Assembly: GCF_000182925.2 (NCBI RefSeq)
Contig: NC_026507.1
Location: 2,666,001 to 2,730,000 of the forward strand
DNA length: 64,000 nt
Origin: Neurospora crassa OR74A
Lineage: Eukaryota; Ascomycota; Sordariomycetes; Sordariales; Sordariaceae
Reading direction: 5' to 3'
The notes under the pieces were generated by a model. That model was not told where the DNA came from. It saw only the letters and a program-made list of their open reading frames with translations, and did no database searches. Position 1 is the stretch's first letter, and each line of letters opens with the position of its first letter. The position numbers and the translations under genes are program-made. Positions 31,621-42,993 of the stretch are shown in pieces.

Positions 31621-34119
31621 TTAAGCCTTGACCTCCTCCTTGGTAGCCTCCTCCTTCTTGGGGTTATGGGCAGGGAAAGGGTTGTACATGCCGCGATCGG
31701 CCTTGAGCGCGCGAAGCTTCTCGACGGCCTCCTCGAGAGAGTAGGGCACGTCACGGGCCTGGGTGGAGGTGTCGTCACGGTAACGGATGTTGACCTTGCG
31801 GTTGGTCTTCTCGTCGTCGCCGACGACAAAGATGAAGTTGTCTGTGTTGCGTCATTAGAAGGGGCAATTTTGGTAAAGGGGAACAGGCTCGCGACTTACA
31901 TTGGGCAAGCTGGGCAGAACGAATCTTCTTCTGGAGGGTGTTGCCACTGCTATCGACATCTGTTGTGGTGGTTTTGGTGTCAGTATTCGATTTTTGTTTG
32001 CCCAATAACGGGGGTGAGTCAGGGAAAACATACCGACGTGGATCTTCTCCTTCTTGAGGGTCAAGGCAACCTCCTTGGCGTAATCAAGGAAGCCCATGCC
32101 AACGGGAATGACCATGACCTGGCGGGGCGACATCCAGAAAGGCCACTTGCCGGCGAAGTGCTCGGCAAGAATGGCAGTGAAGCGCTCGATGGAACCAGCC
32201 ATGGCACGGTGAATCATGACGGGGCGGGCGCAGCCGGCAGTAAGGGGCTTCTTGACAAGAAGAGCCTTCTTCTTCTTCTCCTCGCCCTCCTTGGGAGCCT
32301 CTTCCTCCTCCTTGGGAGCTTCAGGCTTAGCAGCCTTGGAGGCAGCCTTGTCCTCATCCTGCTTGGCCTGGGCATCAGCGGTCATGTACTCGAGAGAGAA
32401 GTTGATGGGCTGCTGGAAGTCGAGCTGGATGGTGGCGCACTGCCAGGGGCGGTTGAGGCAGTCCAAAACAGCGATATCGATCTTGGGGCCGTAGAAGGCA
32501 CCATCGCCCTCGTTCAGCTCCCAGGTGCCTCCAGTAGCAGCGACGAACTCGTTGAGAGCCTCCTTGAGACGAGCCTCGGCGCGGTCCCAGGTCTCAATCT
32601 CACCCATGTACTTCTCAGGGCGGGTAGAGAGCTTCAGCTTGAAGGTGAGGCCAAGCATGCCGTAGAAGGACTTCATGAAGTCGAAGAGGTCGGCAACCTC
32701 GGCCTTGATCTGATCCTCACGGCAGAAGATATGAGCGTCATCCTGCTGGAATCTGCGCACACGGGTAAGGCCAGAGAGAGCACCACTGGCCTCGTTTCTG
32801 TGGAGCACACCGAAATCAGCAAGCCTGAGGGGAAGCTCCTTGTGGCTGCGGTCACGGTGACGGAACATCATGGCGTGAGCAGGGCAGTTCATGGGCTTCA
32901 GACCAAACTGCTCCTTGTCAACGTCGAGAATAAACATGTCATCCTTGTAGTGAGCCAAGTGACCGGACTGCTCCCAAAGAGCGACGTTGAACATGTTGGG
33001 AGTCATGACCTCGTCGTAACCGCGCTTCCAGTACTCCTCCTTGATGTATTCCATGATGGCGTTGTTGATGCGCATGCCGTGGGGCAGCCACATGGCAGAG
33101 CCGGGCGAGCACTCCTCGAAGTAGAAAAGCTCCTGCTGCTTGCCAATGAGGCGGTGATCGCGCTTGGCAGCTTCCTCAAGGAACTTCTTGTGAGCGGCCA
33201 TCTGCTTCTTGTCGGGGAACGAGACACCATAGATACGCTGGAGGGAGTCGTTGTTGGCGTCACCAAGGAAGTAGGAAGAGGAGTTCTTCATGATGGCGAA
33301 AGCCTCGATCCTGCTGGTGTCGGGGACGTGAGGACCACGGCAGAGATCGATAAGGGGCCCGTTACGGTAGACAGTGGTTCTGGTGCCGTCGGGGATCTTG
33401 TCCTTGATGATGTGTTGCTTGTATGGGTTGTAGGCGAACATCTTGAGCAGATCCTCCTTGCTCATCTCCAGTCTCTGGAAAGGCTGCTTCTCCTTGACGA
33501 TCTTGGTGACGATGTTCTCGAGGGGTGCCCAGTCGCTAGACTGGACAGCGGCACCGCCGGGAAGAGCCATTTCGTAGTAGAAGCCGTTGTCGACGGGGGG
33601 GCCAATGCACAGAGAGCAGCCGAATCTGCGCTCGCAGGCCTCGCCGAGGATGTGGGCACTCGAGTGCCAGAAAACGAACTTGCCCTGATCATCGTTGAAG
33701 TCGAGGAGTTCTAGTTTGCAGCTCTTCTCGAGAGGACGCTCCAGATCCCATAGTGTCTCTCCGTCGATTCTGGCGACAACGGTGCGCTTGAAGAGGCTGT
33801 TGGAAATGCCCTTTGCGATCTCGGCGGGGGTGGTCTCGTAGGCCTTGCCGGTCTTGGTGGTGCCGTCGGGCATGGTGATGAGGATGTCATCGCGGGGGCG
33901 CTTGGCCAGCTCCTCCTGCTGCTCCTTGTAAAGCTTGTCGAACAGGTCGAGACGCTCCTGGATAAAGGCAGGAGGAGGGTTCATCTCAAGAGGGCCGGCA
34001 TCGCCGCCAGCGGCGGGGGCACCCTTCTCCTTCTTCTGCTTCTTCTCCTTCTGGGGCTTGTCGCCGCCAATGGCGACCTTCTTGAGGGTCTCGGTAACTT
34101 TTTCGGTAACCTGCTCCAT
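31621..34119 (-). CDS. THS1: Threonyl-tRNA synthetase, cytosolic
   Basis: Class II synthetase that charges tRNA-Thr with threonine. Three minus-strand exons (34119-32034, 31959-31900, 31841-31621) give 788 residues. A Lys-rich N-terminal extension is followed by a TGS domain ([16 protein letters not shown]), the N2 editing domain ([20 protein letters not shown], then [15 protein letters not shown]), the catalytic core with motif 2 ([20 protein letters not shown], then [11 protein letters not shown]) and motif 3 near [16 protein letters not shown], and the C-terminal anticodon-binding domain ([16 protein letters not shown]). An insertion of about 50 residues, rich in Lys, Glu and Ala, lies just before motif 3 (encoded at about 32226-32384). 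There is no mitochondrial presequence from this ATG. The two introns lie in the anticodon-binding domain near the C-terminus. Confidence 0.96.
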
Positions 34120-35361
34120 GTTGAAATGTGTCGACAGAACGTCGGAGGGGGTGTTCGGTTGCGATTGAAGGGTTCCTAAAGATAACGATTTCGCGGGTTG
34201 TGTCAGAGGCCCGGGCTGTGACTCACTTTAGACGTGTATGGTCGCAATAGCCCGAAGAGGGACGAAATGTTGGAAAGGAAGGGGGGGTGAGACTCACTCT
34301 TGACACGACACGATAGCAGCACAGAAGGGGACGTCTGGACCGACGAGGAACGGAACGAACGAAGGCGGCGCAAAGACACCGACCGCAAGGGGAAATTTTG
34401 GGACACTTTTACCCCGCGGTCCAGATCAGTTAAGGGCAAAAGTGGGGTGCTTCAAAGCGTACAGGCGTCACTTCTGCTGCGAGCACGAGGTGGAAGCCGC
34501 ATAGGTACATATCAGACCCGGAAGGGCAGCAGTCATGACACGGACAGGGCGGCACCTAGGTACTGTTTGGCAACCTCAATGGCGGCCGCCCGGACAGGCA
34601 CTCAACAAGACGGAGCAGCCCAGACAGCAGCGAGACACGTGCACTCTAATTTTTTGAACATTGAACGAACACCTGCGAGCCATATGTACAAACATCAAGT
34701 GCGCGTAAAGGCAGTAGAGGCACTTACACTGCAAGTACTTACACCAGTACGCAAGGTACTGCATAGTGTATACACAGTAAGAGCAGACGCTCGGGCCATC
34801 TCTTCTACGCCGTTGCGCCGTCCCAACTTTGAACTTTTGGCACCTTACCATACGGGCCGCAAGTCATAGGTGCCTGCCTGACCTCGCGATAATAAAAGCC
34901 AAATTTATTAGATAAGGTGCCGTCATTCAAATTCCAGGTACCGAGACGCCTCCCATTCTAACTAAGTTTTGCCTTTACCACTAATGTGACGCCGGAGCAG
35001 AAGTGACGGGAAGGATGACACATTGATTGTTCAACCTCATCCCGGCACGCGGAGAAAGAAAAAAGAAGAAGAACAAAAAGGTTACCGTCTGCCTCTCTGG
35101 CTTCCACTTTGCTTCTGCACTCCCGTCCCTCTTCCCTGTGCCGATCTGCCCCCAGTACAAGCACATCGCTGGATTTCCGCTCGACAGTCTCCTCGACTCT
35201 GGACCCCGAATCCCAGAGCTGAACTCTTTCTCCATACCTCTGACGTCTTGAACAAATCAGCTCCCGACAACTCAGCGTCCAGGATCCGGACCAGCAGTTG
35301 CGAGACGCGCACATATATTGGCAGCCAACACACCTTGGGTGTGCACCTGGCGAGCCGCGCC
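34120..35361. other. Divergent spacer between ThrRS and the F-box gene
   Basis: 1.24 kb. It contains several TAGGTAC/GTACCT words (near 34503, 34558 and 34936) and dense GTACTT-type words around 34720-34770. No gene is supported. It should hold two promoters and leaders, possibly with a leader intron. Confidence 0.5.
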
Positions 35362-37609
35362 ATGACGTCCTCCTCCTCACTGGACCGTTTTCCCGATGAG
35401 CTCATCCGCCACATCCTTCTATATGTCTCGCCCGAGGACAACGTCCTGAACATTCAGCCAGTCTCGCGGCGTTTCTACCACATTGCCAACGAACCGCTCT
35501 TATGGCGATATCTTTGCCGAAACTCGTTTACTTTCTGGGAGCCTGAACACTGCTTCTTCGCGAAACTGTCGGACCCGAGACCAACTACTATCGAGTGGAA
35601 GAAGCTATGGCTTCGAAGGAAAAGGCAGAACCACTTGATTAAACGCCTCCTGGACGAGATCCTCACAACGAGATACCACCAGCTGAAGAATCTCCAGCGC
35701 ATCTGTCAGTTCGGTTACGACGCCAAGGACTTTCTTTTGGAGCAATGTCACGTCGATGAATCCCACGATGACGTTCTGGCCAGAAGGTACGCGGCAGCTC
35801 TCTTACGGCAATGCAGCTTGGTATTTCACGTACACTGCACGCAAGGGTCTTGTGTATCAGTTGATCCCCCTCTGATGGTGGCATCTCATTCATGCTCGGC
35901 CCAAGTGGGATTTGTCTAGATCCAAAGACCGTTCGGTTACTGAAATGTTCATCCAGGTACTATGCGAATTCAGCATTGGACAGTATCCACAGAGGCATGG
36001 CTGTAGAGGTATGGTCTAAGTGCTATGAAACGGGGACCGATCCGTACTCGGGGCTCGACCGTGCTCTCGGCGCATTCGACCTGTTCGTTCTACACGACCA
36101 GCCCCAAGACCTTGAATACGTATGTTGAACGCCATCTCTCGCGGCGGATGCATGTTAGCTCACACTTATTTTCCTCCACAGATACTAAGCACACTAGACA
36201 CGCTCGCTCAGAGATTTATGCTGGAGCACCCAGAACATAAGATCATGTCGACAAGGCAGAAGGCTCTAGCCTTGAATCGCTGGCTGAGGGCCCAGAATCT
36301 CATGGGGATGGAGAACGAGACCGTCAACTACCACAACCTGAGGAACTGCCTTCTAGGGCACGCCCTGTCTGACGACGAGCATCCGTCACTTCCCATAATC
36401 TCGAGCGCCATATTTGCTTCGGTTGCCGAACGCCTCGGCATGTCAAGCGCATGTTGTGCATTCCCGAGCCATGTCCACGCGTCTGTGAAGGCTCCTCCAG
36501 GTATGACCTTGGATGGTGATGTGGAAGAGGACCCCAAAGCCGAACCGGAAACTATGTATCTGAACCCTTACAAGTGGGATGGGGAGGTCACACTTGATGA
36601 GCTTAGGAGGGCACTGGTCGAGTTGGGCTGGACTCAAGGGTCAGAGGTGTTTCTGAGGGCGTCGCCTGTGCCAATCATCGTCCTCCGAACAGCGGCCAAT
36701 ATCAAAGCCGCCACGAGTCGAATTCAAAATCTCGCCGACCGATCAGGGGAGCCCATCGAGGTCGAAGCGAAGCGGTTGCGGGCGGGTCATCCAGACATCA
36801 ACGTGGAGGCGGCCAAGTACGCCTCAATGTGGGCCGAACTGATGGTCAAGCCGGTTTCCAGTGTTCACTGGGACCATAACCTTGAGACCTTTCTGCACTC
36901 ATTTGCCATGTCGTGGGGCGAAGACGCCTGGATCGTTCGCAAATATCTTCTTCCGATGTACGAACAATTCGTCGCATCGCAACCGCACGTGCGCAACCGG
37001 GCTGGATGGGAAAATGTCCGCGAGATTCTCAACATGCTAGACAACCTCGACAGGAGGGAGGCGGTCGTCACCCGTCGCTACACGCAGGAGATGCAGGAGC
37101 GCGTGCGCTACAGGATCGGCCAGGTCTTCCGTCACAAGAGATACGGATGGATCGGAATCATCAACGGCTGGGCAGCTGGGTCTGCAGGCCTTCCGGTTCC
37201 GCACTACCTCGATGGCTACGAGGATGAAGTCCAGTCTCCAACGACTTCTCCCAGATCTTCAGGGGACAGGCTGCACTCAGAAGGTCAGCTAAGGCCTCAG
37301 TTGGCCAGAGTGTTTTATACATGCATGTACGTGTGGCCATGTCGTTCCCTTGATGTTCTTCCCTCCTCTTTCTTTGTTTAAATGCTTGTCTTATTGTCAA
37401 CTTCCACTAACACTTGGAGTCACAACAGGAGTTCCAAGAGACCTAGGATTGACCGCTTGCGGGTGGCTCAGAACAGCATCGAGATTATCACCGATCCTAA
37501 CCTCATTCCCGAATCGCTCAAATTCCTGGCGGGCAAGTATTTCAAGCGGTTTGACAGAAAAACCTGCACTTTCGTATCGAACATTAAGGAATCGTACCCC
37601 GACGACTAG
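35362..37609 (+). CDS. F-box protein with SirB1-like and YccV-like (hemimethylated-DNA-binding-fold) domains
   Basis: An F-box adaptor expected to bind Skp1 in an SCF ubiquitin ligase, of the FBXO21-like architecture. Exons 35362-35786, 35957-36119, 36182-37326 and 37429-37609 give 637 residues. The F-box is at about residues 6-50 (LDRFPDELIRHILLYVSPED, then VSRRFYHIANEPLLWRYLC). The middle resembles the SirB1/transglutaminase-like segment (LAQRFMLEHPEHKI, then NYHNLRNCLLGHALSD, then LPIISSAIFASVAERLGM). The C-terminus matches the YccV/HspQ-like fold (VRYRIGQVFRHKRYGWIGII, then ARVFYTC, then VAQNSIEIITD, then LAGKYFKRFD). The last intron interrupts that C-terminal domain. Human FBXO21 has the same order. 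The substrate is unknown. Confidence 0.88.
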
Positions 37610-39008
37610 ATGTCTCTGAGTCAATCTGTTCAGTGATCTTTGGATCCTGCAGAGGAGATAATGGAAAAAGATGTTGAGGGATGCAAAAGGGGGAGCCGCG
37701 GGAGATGCATGTATTATGTTGTACAATAAGAGAGATGTTGGAGCCGCAGCGTTGTTGAAATATATGTATACCTTGTACAACAGCAAAGCAACTATCACAA
37801 TGACATTGAAGAATTGACGGGAACTGCCAGACTAGTAGTTGGTTAGGTGGTGTGAGAAATAGTCTAAACACGGCTCACATCAACATAGAAACTGTCAATG
37901 CATGAACCGCACTTTTGGTAAGCACCTCGGCACTGGATTTCCGACCTGGGGAAACTGTCAAATATGTTCTCCGAAGTGAGCAGTATCACTTTCGAACTTG
38001 GTGAAATTTTCCGAGTATTGAAGGTTTTGTTTGGTAGCGGTCGAAATAAGATTCATCAGACCAACAAGATCAGCTGCTGACTAAGACGAATTCCGAGTAC
38101 ATACGGCCAGTGCCCCTTTGTTTGGATGTTCGGTCTTTTTGTTTACATCACCTACTAGAATGGTCAAGAGGGACACAGTATGGATCAATGATGACCTGGG
38201 AATTGAAGTACATATACAACATATTATCATTTCATGCTTTATCTTTACGTCTACTTGCACCATGTACTTTTCCTTCCATCTCTCGGACTGCCCTTCCCAG
38301 CATCGTATGGATATTACCACTCTACATCCAATCCATCCGTCCATTGCTGAGGGCTTCATCCCAATTATTTTTGCCTTGTTTCCCTTGTCATTAATCGCAT
38401 TACCATAATGTCGTCTCTCAGTCCATCCCCATCCATGCCAATTCCGATTCTGGGCCCTCATCTATCGTTGATGTTGTCTCGCCGTGTTGTAGTTGCAATG
38501 TAAAATCCTCCCTTGAGCGAGTGTCGTAAATGATCGTATGTGTGTGTTGCTGCGAATGTGTATGTGTATGTCGCACAAAAAGAAGGAAAATGGGTATGAA
38601 GGGGGGGGTGGGTATCTCTCTTTGGAAATGCAGAAGAAAAAAACAAAAACAAAAACACCGATCTGATGCGACCCCGTTGGTATATAAAATTCAAAACACC
38701 ACCTGGGTATCATGCACCATCCTCATCAATCTCCACAACTGTCTTGTTCTGGTCAACGCCCTCGTTAACCAATCCACTCGGCGCTGCATTCCTCGAAATA
38801 AACTCGTCAAGGAGCAAACGCGCCGCGTCTGGCAAAACCAAGCCATGTAGGGCACTTAGACGGGAAGAACCAAAAAAGTCCCCATGGTCCGGTGGACTCA
38901 CCCTACTTGCAAGGTTGTATATCGCACCGCATTGAAGTAGGGTGCGCGAGCGGTGTTCTCGGAAAAAAAGAATCTGGGTCGCGTGAAACGAGCTTGATCA
39001 ACGCCCTT
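37610..39008. other. Convergent spacer between the F-box gene and the YTP1-like gene
   Basis: 1.4 kb. It has a GT-rich stretch near 38537-38570 and an A-rich run near 38637-38656. No gene is supported in either orientation. Confidence 0.5.
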
Positions 39009-41062
39009 TCAATTACGATACCGCCCCGCCTCTTTGCGAACCGCCCATCCCTTGAGCGCAATACACAGAATGACCCAGGCCATCAGCAGCCCAACCAAGC
39101 CCATAGTGACGGTGTACGTAAACATGGCATCAAGCTGGTAATGGATCATGCCGCTGACGGTGTCGCCCGCGCTAGCCATAAAGATGATGCCGCCGCTGAT
39201 CAACCCAAAGGCCGTAAGGAGCTCCGTCGGCGGGCGCGAAGGGTACACGGACCGGGGCGGCTTCAGGTAGGTGATTACATAAGTAAAACCGCGCGCGAAG
39301 GAGGCGCCGGTGAGCAGGTTACCCCACTGCTTGTGCACCATGCTGGAGATCATGCTGTCCTGGGTGTGCGAGGACATCATGATGCCGAGGAGGAGGATGA
39401 CTAGGGCAGGGATGGGGTTCATGCTAAAGGAGTAGGTTTCGGGCTCGCGTCTTTCGGAGTCTTCGACTTCCGCGTCATGGAAGTGATGCTGCTGGCGGGA
39501 TTCCTCGGTGACGGTGGTGTTGAGTAGGTCGCGGATGCGAACAGATTCGATGAGCATGCCGCACAGGCCACCTCCAATGAAGAGAATGGTGATGGAGAAG
39601 TGCTCCAGATCCTGAGCCGACCATGCGCCGCCCCAGTTGCCGAGATGCTCCAAGAAGACGTTGGTGGCGCCGTAGGTGAAGATCAAGGCACTTTCGACAA
39701 ACTCGGCAGAGGGTCGCCATTTCTGGCCTGCCTGCTTGGGGCGCACGTTCCAAGCCTTGGGGTATCGTTAGCAAATTTCAACTGTTGCAGATATTGTGGA
39801 ATCAACAGGGGATAAATACGTACCCAACCAACTTCACCGAAGCAGCCGGCCCAACGGCCAAGGGTGAAAATACCCAGCCAGAAGAAGATGCCGCCCTTAA
39901 TCCAGTGAGCGAGACCAGAGAAGATACCGGAGCCCTCCTACAATCAGAACAACATATTAGCCTCTAATCACAGAGCACCTTGCTGTAGCACCTTTATGAA
40001 ACCGACCGAGGGAAAGGGGGTGAAGACTAACAAAGAAACGGCCATAAGTCACGATACCAGTGCACAATGCAACGAAACCCAGGGGCAAAATAGCCCGGTC
40101 AACCACATTGTACGCTAGGATCAAAACCTTCCAGAATTTCCCAGAAATCTTATCGGCAATCTTGTTGATGATAGAGACGGCCTTGCCGGAAGCAGGAAGG
40201 ATGGGTCCAAGAGGCTCGCTGCCGCTGTGGGAGTTGACATCGTACGAGTCCTCGCCGTCATCATATTCCTTGGTATGCAGGTTGACATCTTGGAGTGCGA
40301 GGGGCTGTCGAGAAACGGCACCGGAGCTAGACGAAAGGGAGGGGCTCCGCGGGGCATCGCTGGAAAGCTCGGTTCCCTGGCCGCTGTCGTTGGAGAATCG
40401 GTAAGCGTCGTTATGGGCGGGCTTGATGTGGCTGTTGTGCTCTTCCATGGCCTGGGTCGAGACGGGCATGAAGCCCTGGCGCTCCCTGCTGTTGCCGTCG
40501 GATTGCTGCTTCTTGAAGACACCTGCAACACTCGCCAAAAGGCCAATGGCGAACTGGGCCCCTACGAGCCAGGTGACGACCCACCCGAGCTTGTGGTGGG
40601 CATTGTTAGGATACAGATCCGGTGTGCTGGCATTGTAGACGATACCAATGAGCATGCCGCCCGCATTGGTCACGAGAAAAGCGAATTGCGCCAAAAGCCT
40701 ATACCGTGAACGGGCAATAGAGAGCATGACACCTATGGGTCGCTTCGGTCAGCATTCTGCAGCTCTCCTTTCCTTTAAGCACGCCCAGTGTGTTCCTTAC
40801 CAACTGGGAGCATGAACACCCAGGCAAGAACCATCAGGGCGATATGTGCGTAGATGGCGGTCTTGTGATCGGGATGCGCAAAGTACGTGAGAGGGTACTC
40901 TTCTTCGGGCCGGGGCTTGTCGGCATCAGTCATTTCCATGCCCCCGTGACCGCTATGGCCGCCCTCATCGCCGCCGTGCGCAAGGACAGTCGGAACGAGC
41001 AGTCCGAAAACCGCGGCGCCAGTTAGCGCTGCAAGCAGCGGCCTTGTAGTAACGGACTTCAT
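39009..41062 (-). CDS. YTP1-like multipass membrane protein
   Basis: A fungal membrane protein of the DUF2427 plus Ytp1 family; its biochemical role is not established. Four minus-strand exons (41062-40801, 40732-40032, 39937-39824, 39755-39009) give 607 residues. An N-terminal signal peptide (LLAALTGAAVFGLLVPTVLA) is followed by a His/Gly-rich luminal stretch (HGGDEGGHSGHGGMEMTDAD). Then come paired membrane helices (AIYAHIALMVLAWVFMLPVG, then LIGIVYNAS) with His residues arranged as in cytochrome b561-like DUF2427 domains. A long acidic, Ser-rich cytosolic loop follows, and then the Ytp1 helices (SITILFIGGGLCGMLIESVR, then PIPALVILLLGIMMSSHTQD, then LLTAFGLISGGIIFMASAGD). The start is the ATG at 41062. 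The His-rich head could bind metal; that is inference. Confidence 0.85.
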
Positions 41063-42673
41063 CTGGCCCAAATCCGTCTAGTTTTCGGTCGTTATGACGA
41101 ACGACGTCAGAGTGCAGAAACTTGGGTCTAGTTTTTGAGATGGAATGAAGATGAGCACATTCAACTGAGCGAGGCTGGCGAGGTGGTGACAGAGAAGGTT
41201 AAGGATGAGCAGATCGGAAGCGGTCGGTCTTCCCAATCTACTGGGGTGAATGTGATGGAGGGACAATGTGGACAAAGGTGAGTCGAGTAGTGGCTATCAA
41301 AACATAGACAGCAAACAGGGGGGTTTTTGGGTTTTTATCGACATATCAGGATCGGAAGTAAAAGAGACGGGCTAGAAAAAAAAAAACATAACATGATGGT
41401 GACGAGAATGATATATCTTGCTCGCTCCATGGAGGCACCCCGTAGAAGAGCAGGGAAGCTTGTGCATGGTCAAGGGTATGTGGTAGGGGATCACAGATCG
41501 GGAAGGGAGGATACCTAGTAGCAAAGCTCGGCCTCCATCATGGAACAAGTCTGTGTATAGAATCTTCACCGGTCCCCACTGATTGGTAATGTGGCCGGCC
41601 CAGGGCAACGACAAGACCATCCGGTGCCATCCAAGACTTTCTTCCATTTTTTTCAACACCACGGACGGCACGGCGTCGAGTCAGACCAGCCGACCCCCGG
41701 AACCGTGACCAGCTCGTCTCCATTGTTGCTGCCCGGTTGCCGTTGTGGGAGGTTTAGTGATACACTAATGCTGTGCCAATGGTACCTGACGGTTCATGGT
41801 ACGCGATGTCGTTCCTGATACATCAGAAGGTTCCGATCGATGTTCGGGATCATGAGGTGTTCGCGACTCCGAGCCATCCGAAGCTTGGGTTCAAAAGCTG
41901 GGGCTTTACGGACCATATTGTAAGGCATGTACGGTAACAAAATGTTGGTCGCTCCTTGCAGTCTCACTGCAGCGAGAAACGTCACAAGCACAAGCCCGAC
42001 CGACGTCGCTCTTCCCGCCCTGGCAGTGGACATGTACCTGGACTGTGTGGAACACGTACGGTCCCAGCAGAGCTCTCACGTAGGTACATAGGTACTACAG
42101 TACTTCGATGCCGGCATGCACTTGCGCTCGCACCATCACTCGAAACAAACATCATACATACAAGCTGTGGCCGCAGGAGTCCAGTGCAATCAGAACGCGG
42201 TTGCAACTATCATGGCCGTTTTGCAACCCTACTACGCTTCGTTTGGGATTCATCGACCAGGGCACGTATTGCCTGGCGCCGCAAGCGTTTCACCAACCGA
42301 CCATCGGACAGCACCGAAATAGGTGGATTGATCTTTGCAGGTGGTCAGCACGCGGAAATGCGATGCCGTCTGAGGTGGTAAGAGGCATCTACACATCATG
42401 ATTCATCTAGTGTAGTGTAGTGTTCAAAGTACCTACAGCAGTACACAGAATCGGGAAGAAGCGTCCAACAAAGGAACTGACTGCAAAAGGAATTTGAATT
42501 TCAAGGGCCATCATCATCGCGAGGTTGCATGGAAAGTGGGGCACGCAAAGCAGCAACAAAAAGCCTCCAAGTCCCGTGGCCGCGCGTGGCCGGGGACGCT
42601 GCAGCCACTGAGCGCCCATGCTACCTCTGGGTATGTAACTCACATTACCCACCGGGCGTCTCTTACATAAGTA

Positions 42674-42993
42674 CAGTAATTACCCCTGTTCGTGCAACTA
42701 ATCCGGGCTGGCACTCGAGTTGCAGTTAGATAGCACTTGCATTTAGAAGGCCACGCCAAGACTACCTGGCCGCCCTTATATGGAGATTTTGTGGGGCTTT
42801 AGGCTGTTAGCCCCACTGCTAAGCACTGCAAAGGATGTCCCAATAACTGCAACTACACCTATTTGATAGCCTGTCGGACTTGCAATTAGCAGTTTAGCAG
42901 TTAGCCATACTAATTAATTGCGGACTGCGACCTTGTAGCATTTAGAGGGTAAGTTGCACGAAAGGGTGCTTGCACAGACAGGGGTAATTACTG
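42674..42993. mobile_element. MITE with pogo/Fot1-like ends, TA target-site duplication
   Basis: A 320-bp non-coding element. Its left end starts CAGTAATTACCCCTGTTCGTGCAA. Its right end, read on the other strand, starts with the same 16 bases CAGTAATTACCCCTGT followed by CTGTGCAA, so 22 of 24 bases match. Each end is flanked by TA (42672-42673 and 42994-42995). A second TTCGTGCAACT motif lies just inside the right end, near 42953-42963. No transposase is encoded. The TA duplication and CAG...CTG ends fit non-autonomous members of the Tc1/mariner superfamily, most like the fungal pogo/Fot1 group. The near-identical ends suggest fairly recent movement, but a single copy cannot date it. Confidence 0.85.
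42791..42816. repeat. Internal hairpin of the MITE
   Basis: A perfect 8-bp stem (GTGGGGCT at 42791-42798 with AGCCCCAC at 42809-42816) around a 10-nt loop, inside the inverted-repeat element. Confidence 0.85.

Noticed and set aside
31666-33714. A 682-codon open frame on the plus strand, opposite ThrRS
   Set aside because: It lies wholly antisense to conserved ThrRS exons. Its composition (Leu/Val/Gly-rich) is what a strong codon bias on the other strand produces. No family similarity.
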